Below the pieces are notes generated by a model that worked only from the letters and a program-made list of their open reading frames with translations, was not told where the DNA came from and searched no databases. A DNA stretch of 64,000 nt. It comes from Streptomyces venezuelae. GTDB taxonomy: Bacteria > Actinomycetota > Actinomycetes > Streptomycetales > Streptomycetaceae. Location of the stretch: assembly GCF_008642375.1 (NCBI RefSeq), contig NZ_CP029194.1, forward strand, positions 1,798,001 through 1,862,000. Reading direction: 5' to 3'. Made by a program: the position numbers and the translations under genes. Positions within the stretch are counted from its first letter, which is position 1. The number at the start of each line of letters is the position of its first letter. Shown in pieces: positions 37,230 to 47,019 of the stretch.

Positions 37230-38614
37230 CGGCCTCCCTCCTGCGGACGGGCGGCCACCTGGTGAAGGACACAGCCCACATGAGAGCCGTCGCCGAGGAA
37301 CCGGAAGTCCTGTGCGGCGCGCGGAACGCCCTTGACGAAGGCACCGCTGTATCCGCGAACGGTGTGGAAGACGCCCCAGTTCAGCAGGGTGGAGGCCAGC
37401 GTGTCGGGCTTGTCGTCGTCCACGAACCGTTCTGCGTCGCCGACCACCCGCTCCTGCACCACGTACGGCACGCCGCCCCGTAGGGCGTCCGAGATCCGAC
37501 GCTCCCACTCGTCGGGGCCGACCATCCAGCCTGCCGTGATGCCCTGTCCGGCGAACCCCGCGCTCGGTTTGAGCAGCAGGTTCTCGCGTCGGGCGGACAG
37601 CAGACCAAGAAGTTCGGTCCGGCCGTCCTGATACGTGACGGGACCTGGCCGGAGCGGACGCGTCCAGGGCAGCAGCCGGTCGATGACGTCCTGCTCCTCG
37701 GCGGTGAAGTCACCGTGCCGCGTGTCGTCGCTGAGCAGAGCGAGGCAGTCCTTGATCCCGTACAGGTCCGAGGGCAGCGGCGTGAACAGTGCGGCGTTGC
37801 CGTCGGCGACCGCGTCCAGCAGCGGCCCGGCGAGCTCCTGCGTCTCGGGCGTGTCGGTGAGTCGGCTCAACTGGAAGGTGCGGAAGACCCGGTCGACACG
37901 TCGGCCGCGGGCGGTGAGCACGCCGTCGCGATAGTCGAGCTGCCCGATGTGGCAGGGGAACGCCTCGCGGCCGAGCTCGGCGAGCTGCTCGAGAAAGAGC
38001 CGCATGTGCCCGAAATCGTCGGCCGTCTCGGGGCTGTTGGGCCACTTCACGACCGCGATGGGGAGGCCGGTACGGTCCGGGCAGGCCGCGTCCATGGAGG
38101 CCGCCATGCCGGCGACGGGATCGGCGTAGCCGAGGCCGTGGCGATCGGCGAAGTCCGTGAGTGCCGGGTCGGCGAGCATCGCGCGGCTCATCTCGGCGAT
38201 CTCGCACCCGCCGAGCGAGCTGGTGGTGTTGAACTCCACGAGACGGAACCGTCCCTGCTCCCGCAGGAGATCGGCACGCCCCACCGGTACCGCTGGACCG
38301 GGCACCACACAGCGGGCGACCGCCTTGGCCTGGGCCGGTGGCAGACCGAGGGCTCGGGCCATCCGGCCGACGTCACCTCCGTAGAGGCGCTCGGGGAGCG
38401 ACGACAGCAGCCGCAGCAACACACCGAGGTCGTGGTCGAGGGAGCGGACCTCGACGGCTTCCAGGAAGGCGGGCCGGCCGAAGACGGGACGGCCCAGCCA
38501 GGCGTGGGTGCGGTCGAAGGCCGGGTCCGTAGTGGCGACAGCGCGAGTGGGCCCGCGACTCTCGTCAAGGAACTCCCTGGTGATCCGGTTCTCGACCGGC
38601 GTGCCGTGCTCCAT
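37226..38614 (-). CDS. ATP-grasp-like ligase, glutathionylspermidine-synthase/circularly permuted type
   Basis: About 462 aa with a divergent ATP-grasp fold: LVEFNTTSSLGGCEIAEMSRAM early, IAVVKWPNSPETADDFGHMR in the middle, and NLLLKPSAGFAGQGITAGW, then PYVVQERV, in the C-terminal part. The last pair is the ATP-binding Lys plus lid found in glutathionylspermidine-synthase-like and other permuted ATP-grasps. Probably forms a C-N bond; substrate unknown. Two starts are possible: ATG 38614 with a good AGAAGGGA, and ATG 38668, which makes an ATGA overlap with the upstream gene but lacks a clear Shine-Dalgarno. Confidence 0.75.
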   Translation of the reverse strand: MEHGTPVENRITREFLDESRGPTRAVATTDPAFDRTHAWLGRPVFGRPAFLEAVEVRSLDHDLGVLLRLLSSLPERLYGGDVGRMARALGLPPAQAKAVARCVVPGPAVPVGRADLLREQGRFRLVEFNTTSSLGGCEIAEMSRAMLADPALTDFADRHGLGYADPVAGMAASMDAACPDRTGLPIAVVKWPNSPETADDFGHMRLFLEQLAELGREAFPCHIGQLDYRDGVLTARGRRVDRVFRTFQLSRLTDTPETQELAGPLLDAVADGNAALFTPLPSDLYGIKDCLALLSDDTRHGDFTAEEQDVIDRLLPWTRPLRPGPVTYQDGRTELLGLLSARRENLLLKPSAGFAGQGITAGWMVGPDEWERRISDALRGGVPYVVQERVVGDAERFVDDDKPDTLASTLLNWGVFHTVRGYSGAFVKGVPRAAQDFRFLGDGSHVGCVLHQVAARPQEGGR

Positions 38615-38664
38615 GGCACCGTCCCTTCTCGTCTTCGCTCGGTATTGGCTCGTTCCGGCACCCG

Positions 38665-39849
38665 TCATCGGGTGGCCTGTGTGGGCGTGCGCTGCCACAG
38701 ATACGGGATCACCTTGCCGGTGCGGGCGTTCCGGTCGAGCAGGTCCGTCCACTCGACCGCGACACTGTCCGGGTGTTGCGCGGCAATCACTTCCAGGGCA
38801 TAGACGCGACGGAGGAGTTCGGCACGCACCCTGTCGGACCCGGTCGGCGCCGGCCCCGCGGCGCCGGACTCGTGAGCGGTCCACCGGATGACGACGCCGC
38901 CCAGCGCGGAGGCGGCGGACGGGTCCGGGACGAGAAGTAGTTGGGCGTCGGCAACGCCTGGCACACCGCGTACGACCTCCAGCAGATCACCGAGGCGGAC
39001 CATGGTGTTGTAGAACTTCAGCCGGTCGTCGGTGCGACCCAGCACCCGGAAGGCGTCAGCGCCTCCGCACGGACAGGCGGACGCCGCATCGATCCGGTCG
39101 CCCAGGCGGTAGCGCATCGCGGGTGCGGGCCAGCCGTCCCCCGTCCGGCTGAGCCAGGTGTGCTCGGTGTCGTACTCGAGTTCCTGATCGGGAAGGAGAT
39201 GCACGAGGCCGGGGGCACAGTCGGGGCCGCTGGTGGCGATCACATACGTCTCGATGGAGCCGTAGTTCCCCCACGTCCGTGCTCCGGGGAAGGCGAGTTC
39301 GACCGCGCGGCGCCGTGCCTCGGTGAGGGGTTCACCGGCCCACACCACCTTCGACACGGGAAGCGTGATGCCGGTCTCCCTCACGACGTCGGCGAAGTCG
39401 GCGAGAACGCTGGGCGCACCGGCCAGGGCGTTGACTCCGCTCACTTCGAACACCGTTGCCCACTCGGTGAGTTCTCTTCTGGACACAGGCCCCATGGGAA
39501 GCACGGACGCGCGGCAGTGGGTGGCGAGCGTGTTGTAGAAGTAGTGGGCACCCCAAAGCCGGCCGGGGCGGAAGAGGTTGAGCAGGACGTCCCCGGGGCC
39601 GAGAGGCCGCCAGCTGCGCACCAGGCGGGGGATGCCCTGGTCGGGTGCGATGGTGGTGAGTTTGATCCGTCCGGTGGTGCCGCCGCTGGCCACGACCTGA
39701 CCGCCGGCACCAGCGGCCAGTGCCCGCGTCACGGCGGCGACCTGGTCCGGTCCGCTCTCGCCGCCGCCCTGGGGGGCGCCACCGAGCGTGGCGAGCCGAG
39801 CGGTCTCCGCCCGGATCCGCTCGGGGTCGAGCCGGCCGATGCGGGTCAC
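38665..39849 (-). CDS. PaaK-like adenylate-forming enzyme
   Basis: A 394-aa member of the phenylacetate-CoA-ligase (PaaK) branch of ANL enzymes. P-loop VVASGGTTGRIK (about 50-61), NYGSIETYVIAT (A5-like, about 195), YRLGDRIDAASACPCGGADAFRVLGRTDD (A7/A8 region with a Cys pair) and a C-terminal Lys in RNARTGKVIPYLW. It probably activates a carboxylic acid as acyl-AMP for transfer to the ACP or to an amine. ATGA overlaps on both sides. Confidence 0.82.
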   Translation of the reverse strand: MTRIGRLDPERIRAETARLATLGGAPQGGGESGPDQVAAVTRALAAGAGGQVVASGGTTGRIKLTTIAPDQGIPRLVRSWRPLGPGDVLLNLFRPGRLWGAHYFYNTLATHCRASVLPMGPVSRRELTEWATVFEVSGVNALAGAPSVLADFADVVRETGITLPVSKVVWAGEPLTEARRRAVELAFPGARTWGNYGSIETYVIATSGPDCAPGLVHLLPDQELEYDTEHTWLSRTGDGWPAPAMRYRLGDRIDAASACPCGGADAFRVLGRTDDRLKFYNTMVRLGDLLEVVRGVPGVADAQLLLVPDPSAASALGGVVIRWTAHESGAAGPAPTGSDRVRAELLRRVYALEVIAAQHPDSVAVEWTDLLDRNARTGKVIPYLWQRTPTQATR

Positions 39850-41240
39850 CGCGCCTCCCGCAGGGTGCGTGCCACGCGGGAAGTGAGCTCCGTACGGGTG
39901 TCGAGGACTCGCTCCAGGGCGGCGCCGAGATCGAGCAGCCGGGCCTCTTCTCCCGGACGGCCGACGAGTTGGACGGCGAGCGGTCCGTGGTCGGCGCTGA
40001 CTGCGGCAGGCAGGACCAGCGCGGGCAGCCCGGCGAAACTGGCGATCGGCGTGTAGCCGAGCCGGTCGGCGTAGTCGATGTCCCCGGGCTTCGGCAGAGT
40101 CGGTTTCCCCGCGCGTTCGACCACCCGCTTGGGAGGAGTGGAGCTGACCGGCATGAGCAGCACGTCGATCCCCTCACGGTCGAAATGCGCGAGCAGCGAG
40201 CGGCGGAACCGACGCTGGGAAGCAAGCAGTTCCGCCCGGCGGCCAGGCTCCGGCTCCGGGGCGAGCGAGGCCCGGGCGACCGGTGAGATGCGCAGCGCGA
40301 GCCGGCTCTCGACCTCGCCCACCACTTCGGCGACATCGATGCCGCACAGTTCCCAGGCGTCGGCACGGGCCCGCCACAACTCTTCCGGCAGCTCCGTCGC
40401 AAGGTGCGGAAGGCCCAGTTCGCCGAGTGCCGCCACGGCCCGGGCCTGGGCGTCGGCCAGGCCGGGCGCGCAGCCACCGGTGTTGTCCACCGTCGCCACC
40501 CGCGTCGTGCGGTGGCCCTGCCCGTCGGCCGCCGTACCGCCCGGTCCGGCGTCGTCCACCGCTCCGCGCCGCCACAGCAGACGCAGGTCGCCGACGGTCC
40601 GGGCCATCAGTCCCAGGGCGTCCTGGGTGGGCGAGACCGGCAGGCCGCCCGCGAGCCGCTCTGGCCGCCAGGTGGTCCGTAGCCCCACGACGCCGCAGTT
40701 CGCGGCGGGCCAGCGGGCCGATCCGAGTACATCGGTGGCGAGGGCGTAGTCGCAGATCCCGGCCGCGACAGAGACCGCTGAACCGGTGCTGGATCCTGCC
40801 GGGGAGAGGTCCGGGAAGACTGGGTTGAGGACATCACCAGGAGCGCCGATGTTCAGTTCGGTGGCACAGGCCTTCCCGTTGACGACCAGCCCGAGCGCGC
40901 GGATCCGGGCCACGGCGAGGGCGTCCACGGCGGGGTAGTGGCGATGGTTCGCGTGTCCCAACGTGGTGGGCATCCCGCCCACATCCAGGGTGTCCTTGAC
41001 CCCGACGGTCGTCGCGGCGAGGTCGGCGCTCGTGTCGAGCCAGGTCATGGCGCGGGTGATCCGGTCGGCCTCGCCGACCCAACGGAGGCGGGCCGCACGC
41101 CAGGCGTCCGAATCGAGCCCGGCCGCGGCCAGCGCCTTTCCCCGGCCTTCGACGGGGCCGAGCAGCAGGCCGACGGGGGCCGGGCCGTCGTCGGGCGACA
41201 GGGTGTGCCGGAGGTATCCGCGTGCGGCGGCACTGGTCAC
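39846..41240 (-). CDS. Amidase signature family enzyme
   Basis: A 464-aa amidase (Ser-cisSer-Lys). The Lys is in VGVKDTLDVGG (about 82), the cis-Ser in SPAGSSTGSAVSVAAG (about 150) and the nucleophile in TDVLGSARWPAA (about 174), so the triad is intact. It could hydrolyse or transfer an amide during product maturation (inference). GTG start at 41240 after GAGAGAGG; 65 bp from the upstream ATP-grasp gene, the only real gap in this operon. Confidence 0.88.
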   Translation of the reverse strand: MTSAAARGYLRHTLSPDDGPAPVGLLLGPVEGRGKALAAAGLDSDAWRAARLRWVGEADRITRAMTWLDTSADLAATTVGVKDTLDVGGMPTTLGHANHRHYPAVDALAVARIRALGLVVNGKACATELNIGAPGDVLNPVFPDLSPAGSSTGSAVSVAAGICDYALATDVLGSARWPAANCGVVGLRTTWRPERLAGGLPVSPTQDALGLMARTVGDLRLLWRRGAVDDAGPGGTAADGQGHRTTRVATVDNTGGCAPGLADAQARAVAALGELGLPHLATELPEELWRARADAWELCGIDVAEVVGEVESRLALRISPVARASLAPEPEPGRRAELLASQRRFRRSLLAHFDREGIDVLLMPVSSTPPKRVVERAGKPTLPKPGDIDYADRLGYTPIASFAGLPALVLPAAVSADHGPLAVQLVGRPGEEARLLDLGAALERVLDTRTELTSRVARTLREAR

Positions 41241-41305
41241 GGGCGTGCCTCTCTCGGGCAGGGAGCGGGCGGAACGGTCGTTCGGGCACGAGGCCAGGGC
41301 CGGGG

Positions 41306-42271
41306 TCAACGCCCGGCCAGGAAGGCGTCCAGCCGTCGCTCGTAGGCGGCGAAGCGTGTAGCGACCACGTGGTGAACCAGGTCGGCCGGAGCGAGCAGCC
41401 GGGACACCGCCCCGTCCGCTTCGAACTCGGACAGCCACAGCTGGCCGTCCGCGAGCAGCAGATCGATACAGAGATAGGAGACACCCAGCCGGTTCGAAGC
41501 GAGCTTGGCCAGCTCGTGCACGCGCGGGTCGATCTCGGTGCGCACGGCGTAGCCGGCTCCGCGACTGACGTTGGCGACGTGTGACCCCTGTCGGGGGATC
41601 CGGTCGAACATCGCGATGACGGTGCCCTCGACGCTCACCACCCGGATGTCGGCCGCCACCTGGGGCAGTCTGGGCTGGATGGCCACCCCGGTCCGGCTGC
41701 CGGCGGCGAGGCCGAGTACCGCCTCCAGGCTGTCCCGGTCGGGGCAGGCCACACAGCCCTGCCCGCCGCTCCAGGAAAGCGGTTTGACGAAGACCGGGTA
41801 CCAGTCGTTCGGCACCAGGCTGAGGTGCCGCAGCCGGTGCACGTCGCGGTCGGCAGCGAGGCGGATGGTCGGCACGACCGGAACCGGTGAGTCCTGGAAG
41901 GCGTTGAGGGTGGCGTACTTGTCGTTGAGAAGGATGCCGGTGTCCAGCGGGATCGGCAGCCAGAAGCCCAGGGTCTGCAGGGAACGCATCAGGGAGAGGC
42001 CCGCCCACAGGTCGACCTCGTGGGTGGGGCCCGTGCGGATGCCGTAGACGATGATGTCCCGGTTCGGGGAGAGCGGTTCATCCCGCCAGTACACCCTTCC
42101 TCGGGCGATGGCGAAGTGGTCGGGGGCGGCCACGTCGAAGTCGAGACCGGCCCGGTCCGCGGCGAGGCGGTAGTCCACCCAGAACTCCCCCTCCTCGTAA
42201 GCGCGGAGCAGAGCCGAGCTGCGATCGGGGAAGAGATACAGAATCCGTCTGCGCTGCATGCCCGCCGTCAC
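41306..42271 (-). CDS. ATP-grasp ligase, RimK-like
   Basis: A 321-aa RimK/glutathione-synthetase-like ATP-grasp protein. [10 protein letters not shown] starts the pre-ATP domain. [20 protein letters not shown] gives the pre-grasp loop, [17 protein letters not shown] the ATP-binding Lys, and [23 protein letters not shown] the Mg2+ ligands (E.x.D variant). It is the third, unrelated-subfamily ATP-grasp in this cluster. GTG at 42271 overlaps the SDR stop as GTGA; ATG 42259 is an alternative start. Confidence 0.87.
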   Translation of the reverse strand: MTAGMQRRRILYLFPDRSSALLRAYEEGEFWVDYRLAADRAGLDFDVAAPDHFAIARGRVYWRDEPLSPNRDIIVYGIRTGPTHEVDLWAGLSLMRSLQTLGFWLPIPLDTGILLNDKYATLNAFQDSPVPVVPTIRLAADRDVHRLRHLSLVPNDWYPVFVKPLSWSGGQGCVACPDRDSLEAVLGLAAGSRTGVAIQPRLPQVAADIRVVSVEGTVIAMFDRIPRQGSHVANVSRGAGYAVRTEIDPRVHELAKLASNRLGVSYLCIDLLLADGQLWLSEFEADGAVSRLLAPADLVHHVVATRFAAYERRLDAFLAGR

Positions 42272-42993
42272 CTTCCCAGGACGCTTCCGCCGTTGATGTC
42301 GAAGACCTGGCCGGTGATCCAGCCGGCACCCGGTGAGGCCAGGAAGTGGATGAGCGGGGCCACGTCGTCGGGAACGCCCGCCCGGCCCAGCAAGGTCTCC
42401 GCGACCAGGACGTCGTGGCGCGCCGAACGCCCGGTGGGGCCGAAGAACTCGGTGTCCTGGACGTAGCCCGGCGCCACGAGGTTCACCAGGATCCCGTCGG
42501 GGCCGCCCTTGCGGGCGAGCCCTTGGGACCAGCCGATCAGGCCGGCCTTCGCGGCCGTGTAGCCGTCGGCGCCCCCGCGGCGGGCCGCGACCGATCCGAT
42601 ACTGATCACGCGTGCTCCGGGACGGGCGAGCCGTGGCCAGAGGGCTTCGGTGAGAACGGCGGCGGAGAGCAGATTGGCAGCCAGGGTACGGCGGAACGAG
42701 TCGGCATACCCGTCCAGGCCTCCCGGCCTGTCCCGGTCCACGCCACCCGCGTTGTTCACGAGCACGTCCACGGATCCGTCGGGGAGGGCGTCGAGCACGA
42801 GCCGCGCGCCGTCCGGTCCGGACAGGTCCGCGGCCACGACACGTACCGAGGCGGGTTCCAGCTCGGCCGCCGCCTTCTCAAGGAGGTCACGGCGGCGGCC
42901 GACGAGGACGACCTCGGCACCATCGCGAGCGAAGAGGCGTGCCGTGGCGCGGCCAATGCCTGTTCCTCCACCGGTGACAACGACTCTGGTCAC
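42268..42993 (-). CDS. Short-chain dehydrogenase/reductase
   Basis: A 241-aa classical SDR. Cofactor motif TGGGTGIG (residues 7-14), NNAG (about 91), catalytic Ser in SIGSVAA, and YTAAK with the active Tyr and Lys (about 150-154). Arg at VGRRRD suggests NADP(H). First gene of the leftward operon; GTG 42993 with AAGGAG at 5-6 bp. It reduces or oxidises an alcohol/keto intermediate, identity unknown. Confidence 0.93.
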   Translation of the reverse strand: MTRVVVTGGGTGIGRATARLFARDGAEVVLVGRRRDLLEKAAAELEPASVRVVAADLSGPDGARLVLDALPDGSVDVLVNNAGGVDRDRPGGLDGYADSFRRTLAANLLSAAVLTEALWPRLARPGARVISIGSVAARRGGADGYTAAKAGLIGWSQGLARKGGPDGILVNLVAPGYVQDTEFFGPTGRSARHDVLVAETLLGRAGVPDDVAPLIHFLASPGAGWITGQVFDINGGSVLGR

Positions 42994-43137
42994 ACGTACT
43001 CCTTCGATAGCGGACGCCGATCCCCGCAGTGGGTACCGCCTTGCCGTGAGGCCGCCGCAACAGTGGAGGGTCACGCTTAACATCCGCTGAAGCCGTCCGG
43101 ACGGTGGTTCGGGGGATCTTAAGAAGGCCGGGGTTTG
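42994..43137. promoter_or_regulatory. Divergent promoter region of the biosynthetic cluster
   Basis: 144 bp separate the two operons. A perfect 12-bp palindrome CCGTCCGGACGG lies at 43093-43104. No clear SARP heptad repeats were recognised by eye. This is the obvious control point for both arms. Confidence 0.6.
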
Positions 43138-44508
43138 ATGCCGCACGACTCTCACTCCCAGCGGCTGTCAGGGGATCTTCCGATGTGGCATCAGGAACGG
43201 CATGTCGATATCTGGCGCTCGGCCAGGCAGGAGACCCTGGCGACGGCCGGTGATCCTGGTCCGGACTTCTACCTGCGCAAGCTCGGCGAACTCTGGTCGC
43301 GGGCCACGCCGGCTCCGGCCTATCGCCACCTCGGTCCGTTCTCCGCCGAGGCGTTCTCCGCCCAGCCTCTCCTGCCTCGCGAAGAGCTCAAGACCCGGCC
43401 GCTCGACTTCGCGACCGTGACGCCCGGCACGGCACTGCGCTACTACGAGACGACCGGGAGCACCGGCCGGCCCACCCCGACGCCCCGACTCGCCGAGGAC
43501 GTCATCTGGAACACGGTCGCGGTGGCCGAGGCCTGGCGGTCCGTGCTGGGTGAGGACGAACGCGTCCTCAGCCTGATGCCCTCGGACGTGGTCCCGATCG
43601 GTGACCTGATCGCCCAGGTCGCCGACTACCTGGACCTGTCCCATCTGCGGGCCTATCCGTTCGCGACCGGTATCACCGGCTGGGACCGGCTGACGGAATT
43701 GTGGCTCGCCTACCGGCCGACCACCGTCTTTCTCGCCCCCGGCGTGGCCCTGGACTGGACTCGACTGGCGGCCGGGCGCGGGCTTCTGGCCGACCTCGGA
43801 TCGGGCTTGCGTCGCATGATGCTCCTGGGCGAGGTGAACACGGAACCGTTCCGGGAGCGGCTGGGGCGGTGGTGGGAGGCCGACGTCCACGACGCGAGCT
43901 ACGGCAGCACCGAGACCGGCACGCTGGCCACCACGTGCCAGGCGGGCCGCCAGCACCTACTGACCGCGAGCGCCTACTTCGAACTGGACACCCAGGGCCC
44001 CGACGGCGTCGTCCCGGCCGGGGCGTACGCCGATGCCCCGCGCACCGGGCAGCTTGTGGTGACGCCGCTCAACTCCTATGCCAGGCCGCTGCTCCGCCTG
44101 GCCACCGGTGATGTGGTCACCCTCGGCCGGAACTGCCCGTGCGGGCTGGTGACGCCCACGGTCACCGTGCACGGACGCGACTCCGACACCCTGGCCGTCC
44201 ACGGGATCTCGCTGACGCCTCGCGCCGTGGAGGAGGTGGTGTTCGCCACCGCGGACGCCACCGGCTACCTCATCGAGGTGGACGCATCCGGTACGTACGC
44301 CGGACTGCTCCTGGAGCGCCTCCCCGGCGCCGACCGCGCCGCGGAACCGGCCGCCGTCGAGGAGGTCCGCAGGGCCTCCAAGGAGCGGCTCGACCTCTCC
44401 TGGGACCGTGTCGTCTTCGTCAACTCGCTGCCTCAGCTGACCAAGAGCGGCGCCTCGCAGAAGAGCTGGAAGCGTTCCAACGTACGCATCCTGGCGGCGG
44501 CCCAGTGA
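43138..44508 (+). CDS. PaaK-like adenylate-forming enzyme
   Basis: A 456-aa PaaK-type ANL enzyme. P-loop [15 protein letters not shown] (about 103-117; Thr instead of the usual Lys), [17 protein letters not shown] (about 258), [32 protein letters not shown] and a terminal Lys-rich [13 protein letters not shown]. It probably activates an aryl or alkyl acid. First gene of the rightward operon; ATG 43138 after GAAGG (a TTG 3 bp upstream is also in frame). GTGA overlap with the next gene. Confidence 0.82.
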   Translation: MPHDSHSQRLSGDLPMWHQERHVDIWRSARQETLATAGDPGPDFYLRKLGELWSRATPAPAYRHLGPFSAEAFSAQPLLPREELKTRPLDFATVTPGTALRYYETTGSTGRPTPTPRLAEDVIWNTVAVAEAWRSVLGEDERVLSLMPSDVVPIGDLIAQVADYLDLSHLRAYPFATGITGWDRLTELWLAYRPTTVFLAPGVALDWTRLAAGRGLLADLGSGLRRMMLLGEVNTEPFRERLGRWWEADVHDASYGSTETGTLATTCQAGRQHLLTASAYFELDTQGPDGVVPAGAYADAPRTGQLVVTPLNSYARPLLRLATGDVVTLGRNCPCGLVTPTVTVHGRDSDTLAVHGISLTPRAVEEVVFATADATGYLIEVDASGTYAGLLLERLPGADRAAEPAAVEEVRRASKERLDLSWDRVVFVNSLPQLTKSGASQKSWKRSNVRILAAAQ

Positions 44509-46256
44509 CCGGCGGGGGGCTCCAGCCTGTCGGTGGGTCCGGTGTACGAGGGGCGGCCACTGGCGAGCCCGACCTGTGGTGCACCTACGCCGCCGTCCGT
44601 ACCCTCGCATGGCTCGGGCGGTCCGGTGAGCTGCCCGCACCCGAGGCCACGGCGCGCTATCTGCGCTCCCGCCGCAACCACGACGGTGGCCACGCGTGGA
44701 GCGCCGGCATGGCCTCCGACGCGTGGGCGACCTTCTACTGCACCCAGGGCCTGGCCGACCTCGGCTGTACCCAGGACAGTCCGGAGCGCACCGCCCGGTG
44801 GCTGGAGTCCACCTGGACCGGCGAGGCGTACGGGATGCTGCCCGGTCAGGGCGCGGAGGTGTGGGCGACCCACTTCAGCACCCGCACCGCCGGCCTGGTC
44901 GGCCTGACGCCCCCTCCGGGCGAGCGGAGCCGGCTGCTGCGTTGGCTCGGTGCGCTTCAGGCCCCGGACGGCGGTCTCGGCTGGACACCGGCCGACGCGC
45001 GGCGCAACCGCACCGACGTGCGGGCCTGCTTCTACGGCGTGCACGCCTGGGCGGCGGTCGCCCGCGCTGGAGAGGCCCCTCCGTGGCAGGTGCCGGCGCT
45101 GGTGGCCTGGCTGCGAGACCGACAGGACACCAGCGGCGGCTTCCACTTCTCCGCGTCGTCCGACGTCCCGTGCATGTGGGCGACGTACCGGGCGACAGGC
45201 GCCCTGGCCACCCTCGGCGCGGCGCCCGCGCTGCCCGAGGCGTGTCTGCGGTGGGTGCTGCGGCTGCGCGGCTCCGCCGGGGCCTTCGTCCGCTGGGAGG
45301 GTTACCCGGTGGAGGACGTGTGGGCGTCGTTCTGCGCGGTCGGATCGCTGCGGGCACTCGGTGTGCCGACGGACGAGGTGGCCGATCCGGTGGTCCGCCG
45401 TATCACCGAACTGGCCACTCCAGGAGGCGGGTTCACCTACCGGGAGCCGGAGCGGGCCGACGACGCGCTGACCACGGCGGCGCTCGCGCTGCGTCCGGAT
45501 ACGCCTCCGGCGCGGCGGACGGAGCTGGTGCGGTGGCTGGAGGCCTGCCAACTGCCGAACGAGGGCGGGGTGATGTACATGCCCGGTCGGGGCGCGGAGG
45601 TTCGCTGCACTCTGTGGGCGGTGGCCGCCGGCGCGTTCAGGGAGGACCCGGCGGGTCGCGTGAAGGTGGTGAACTGGCTCGCCGGGCTGCAGAACGAGGA
45701 CGGCGGCTTCGGGTACTGGAGCGGGCGCGGCTCGGACCTGGTGTCCACGGCCTCCGCCGTGGAGACGCTGCGACTACTGGGGGTCCGGGCAGCCGTCTCG
45801 CTCGACGCCAGGGCGCTGGTGGCGTTCACCGACGCCTGCGCCGCGCCGGGCGGCGGGTACGGTCAGGTACCGGGCGCCCCCATGTCGCTGCGCGCCACGC
45901 TGCAGGCGTACCGGGTACTCACTGCCGCCGGGCAGCGCCCGCCGGACCCGGCTCCGGCGCTCGATCGCCACCGGGTCAGGGGCGGTGGATTCGCCGACAC
46001 CGGCAACCGGCTGCCCGACCTGCTGTCCACCTACGAGGCGGTGGTGGCCTCCCAGCGGGCCGGGATACCCGTGGACACGCACCATCTGGAGCTCCTTCTG
46101 AAGGCCGCCGACCGGCCCGACGGCACCGCGTGGACCCCGCTGTCCCCGGTCGGCGGTGGACCTCTCGCCGAGGTGCTGGGCGCACTCCTGCGAGCGCGGG
46201 CCGCCGGCGTGGGTCGCTCCTCGGCCGGACGGCTCCCGGCCCTCACTCTCTCCTGA
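44505..46256 (+). CDS. Prenyltransferase/squalene-cyclase-repeat alpha-alpha toroid protein
   Basis: A 583-aa protein built from about ten helix-pair repeats of the form x-D-(V/L/A)-W-x-(T/S)-(Y/F)-x-A-V, then L-x-x-L-G. They are punctuated by Gly-Gly turns (GGHAW, GGLGW, GGFHF, GGFTY, GGVMY, GGFGYW, GGGYG). This is the toroid fold of squalene-hopene cyclases and protein prenyltransferase beta subunits. No DxDD class II cyclase motif and no obvious Zn-ligand set (D.C plus H) is seen, so cyclase or prenyltransferase activity is not supported. It may be a non-terpenoid cyclase, acyl-binding scaffold or new enzyme. GTG 44505 overlaps the upstream stop. Confidence 0.8.
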   Translation: MTGGGLQPVGGSGVRGAATGEPDLWCTYAAVRTLAWLGRSGELPAPEATARYLRSRRNHDGGHAWSAGMASDAWATFYCTQGLADLGCTQDSPERTARWLESTWTGEAYGMLPGQGAEVWATHFSTRTAGLVGLTPPPGERSRLLRWLGALQAPDGGLGWTPADARRNRTDVRACFYGVHAWAAVARAGEAPPWQVPALVAWLRDRQDTSGGFHFSASSDVPCMWATYRATGALATLGAAPALPEACLRWVLRLRGSAGAFVRWEGYPVEDVWASFCAVGSLRALGVPTDEVADPVVRRITELATPGGGFTYREPERADDALTTAALALRPDTPPARRTELVRWLEACQLPNEGGVMYMPGRGAEVRCTLWAVAAGAFREDPAGRVKVVNWLAGLQNEDGGFGYWSGRGSDLVSTASAVETLRLLGVRAAVSLDARALVAFTDACAAPGGGYGQVPGAPMSLRATLQAYRVLTAAGQRPPDPAPALDRHRVRGGGFADTGNRLPDLLSTYEAVVASQRAGIPVDTHHLELLLKAADRPDGTAWTPLSPVGGGPLAEVLGALLRARAAGVGRSSAGRLPALTLS

Positions 46257-46294
46257 CACCACATCACCTCCGGACGACGGAAGCGAGGCCAGCC

Positions 46295-46702
46295 ATGCCG
46301 ACGATCACCATCGCCAGTGCGGAGATGTCCGCCTCCCGTCAGCGCGCGGTCGCGCTGACCATCACTCGCTGGCTGGCCGACCACGACGTGCAGGCCCGGC
46401 ACGTCGTGGTCCAGTTCGAGACGGCGGATGAACAACGGGTGCTCGCGGGCGGCTGGCCGGTGGCCTCGCTGCCGCCGCGGCCCGCCGAAGGAGACCTGCG
46501 CCATGCCTCGGTCGTCTGCTGCATCTCCCCCGAGCGGGACGAGGAGTTCCGGGCGGCGCTCGCTGCCCGGATCGCCCACGCGCTCGGTGTGACGGAGCGC
46601 ACGGCCTTCTTCTACCTGGAGTTCCGCACCGCCTCGCCGTCCGACGTGTACATCGCGGCGGCCGGACCACTTCACCGCTCCGACCGGCCGGTCGGAGCGT
46701 AA
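46295..46702 (+). CDS. Tautomerase-like protein
   Basis: A 135-aa protein with the 4-oxalocrotonate tautomerase/MIF-type start: Met then Pro (PTITIASAEMSASRQRAVALTITRWL). Pro1 would be the catalytic base after Met removal. A second beta-alpha unit (ASVVCCISPERDEEFRAALAARIAHALGV, then TERTAFFYLEFR) gives the double-length tautomerase fold. It could isomerise, decarboxylate or hydrate an unsaturated acyl intermediate, for example a cinnamoyl-type one (inference). 38 bp after the toroid gene; Shine-Dalgarno in GGAAGCGAGG. Confidence 0.75.
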   Translation: MPTITIASAEMSASRQRAVALTITRWLADHDVQARHVVVQFETADEQRVLAGGWPVASLPPRPAEGDLRHASVVCCISPERDEEFRAALAARIAHALGVTERTAFFYLEFRTASPSDVYIAAAGPLHRSDRPVGA

Positions 46703-46725
46703 GGCAGCGAAGGACTGAGCGACAC

Positions 46726-47019
46726 ATGACCACACCATCCCCGGACACCGTGCTCACCCGGCTGCGCGCGCTTCTCGCGGCCCGGCTCGGACCCGAGTAC
46801 GCCACGTTCCCGGACGGGGCCGACCTGCGGGTTTCACTCGGTGAGGGATACGACAGCCTGACCGCTCTGGAGTGCATCACCGGGGTGGAGGCCGAGTTCG
46901 GCATCGAGGTGGACCTCGTCGGGGACGACGTACGCTACTGGTTCGCCACGACCGAGCGGATGGCTCGGTTCGTCGCGGACCGACTGGAGGACGCCGCGGC
47001 GCTGGGTTCCGGCCGGTGA
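46726..47019 (+). CDS. Free-standing acyl carrier protein
   Basis: A 97-aa acidic four-helix carrier. Phosphopantetheine attachment Ser44 is in GEGYDSLTALECI (D-S-L context). It has the usual helix II/III acidic face (GVEAEFGIEVDLVGDD). It carries the acyl substrate of this cluster. GTGA overlap with the acyl-AMP ligase downstream indicates they work as a pair. No ketosynthase or condensation domain gene is nearby. Confidence 0.9.
   Translation: MTTPSPDTVLTRLRALLAARLGPEYATFPDGADLRVSLGEGYDSLTALECITGVEAEFGIEVDLVGDDVRYWFATTERMARFVADRLEDAAALGSGR

Noticed and set aside
44505..46256. Calling the toroid protein a terpene cyclase
   Set aside because: No DxDD motif, no cyclase active-site aromatic pattern and no isoprenoid genes in the cluster.
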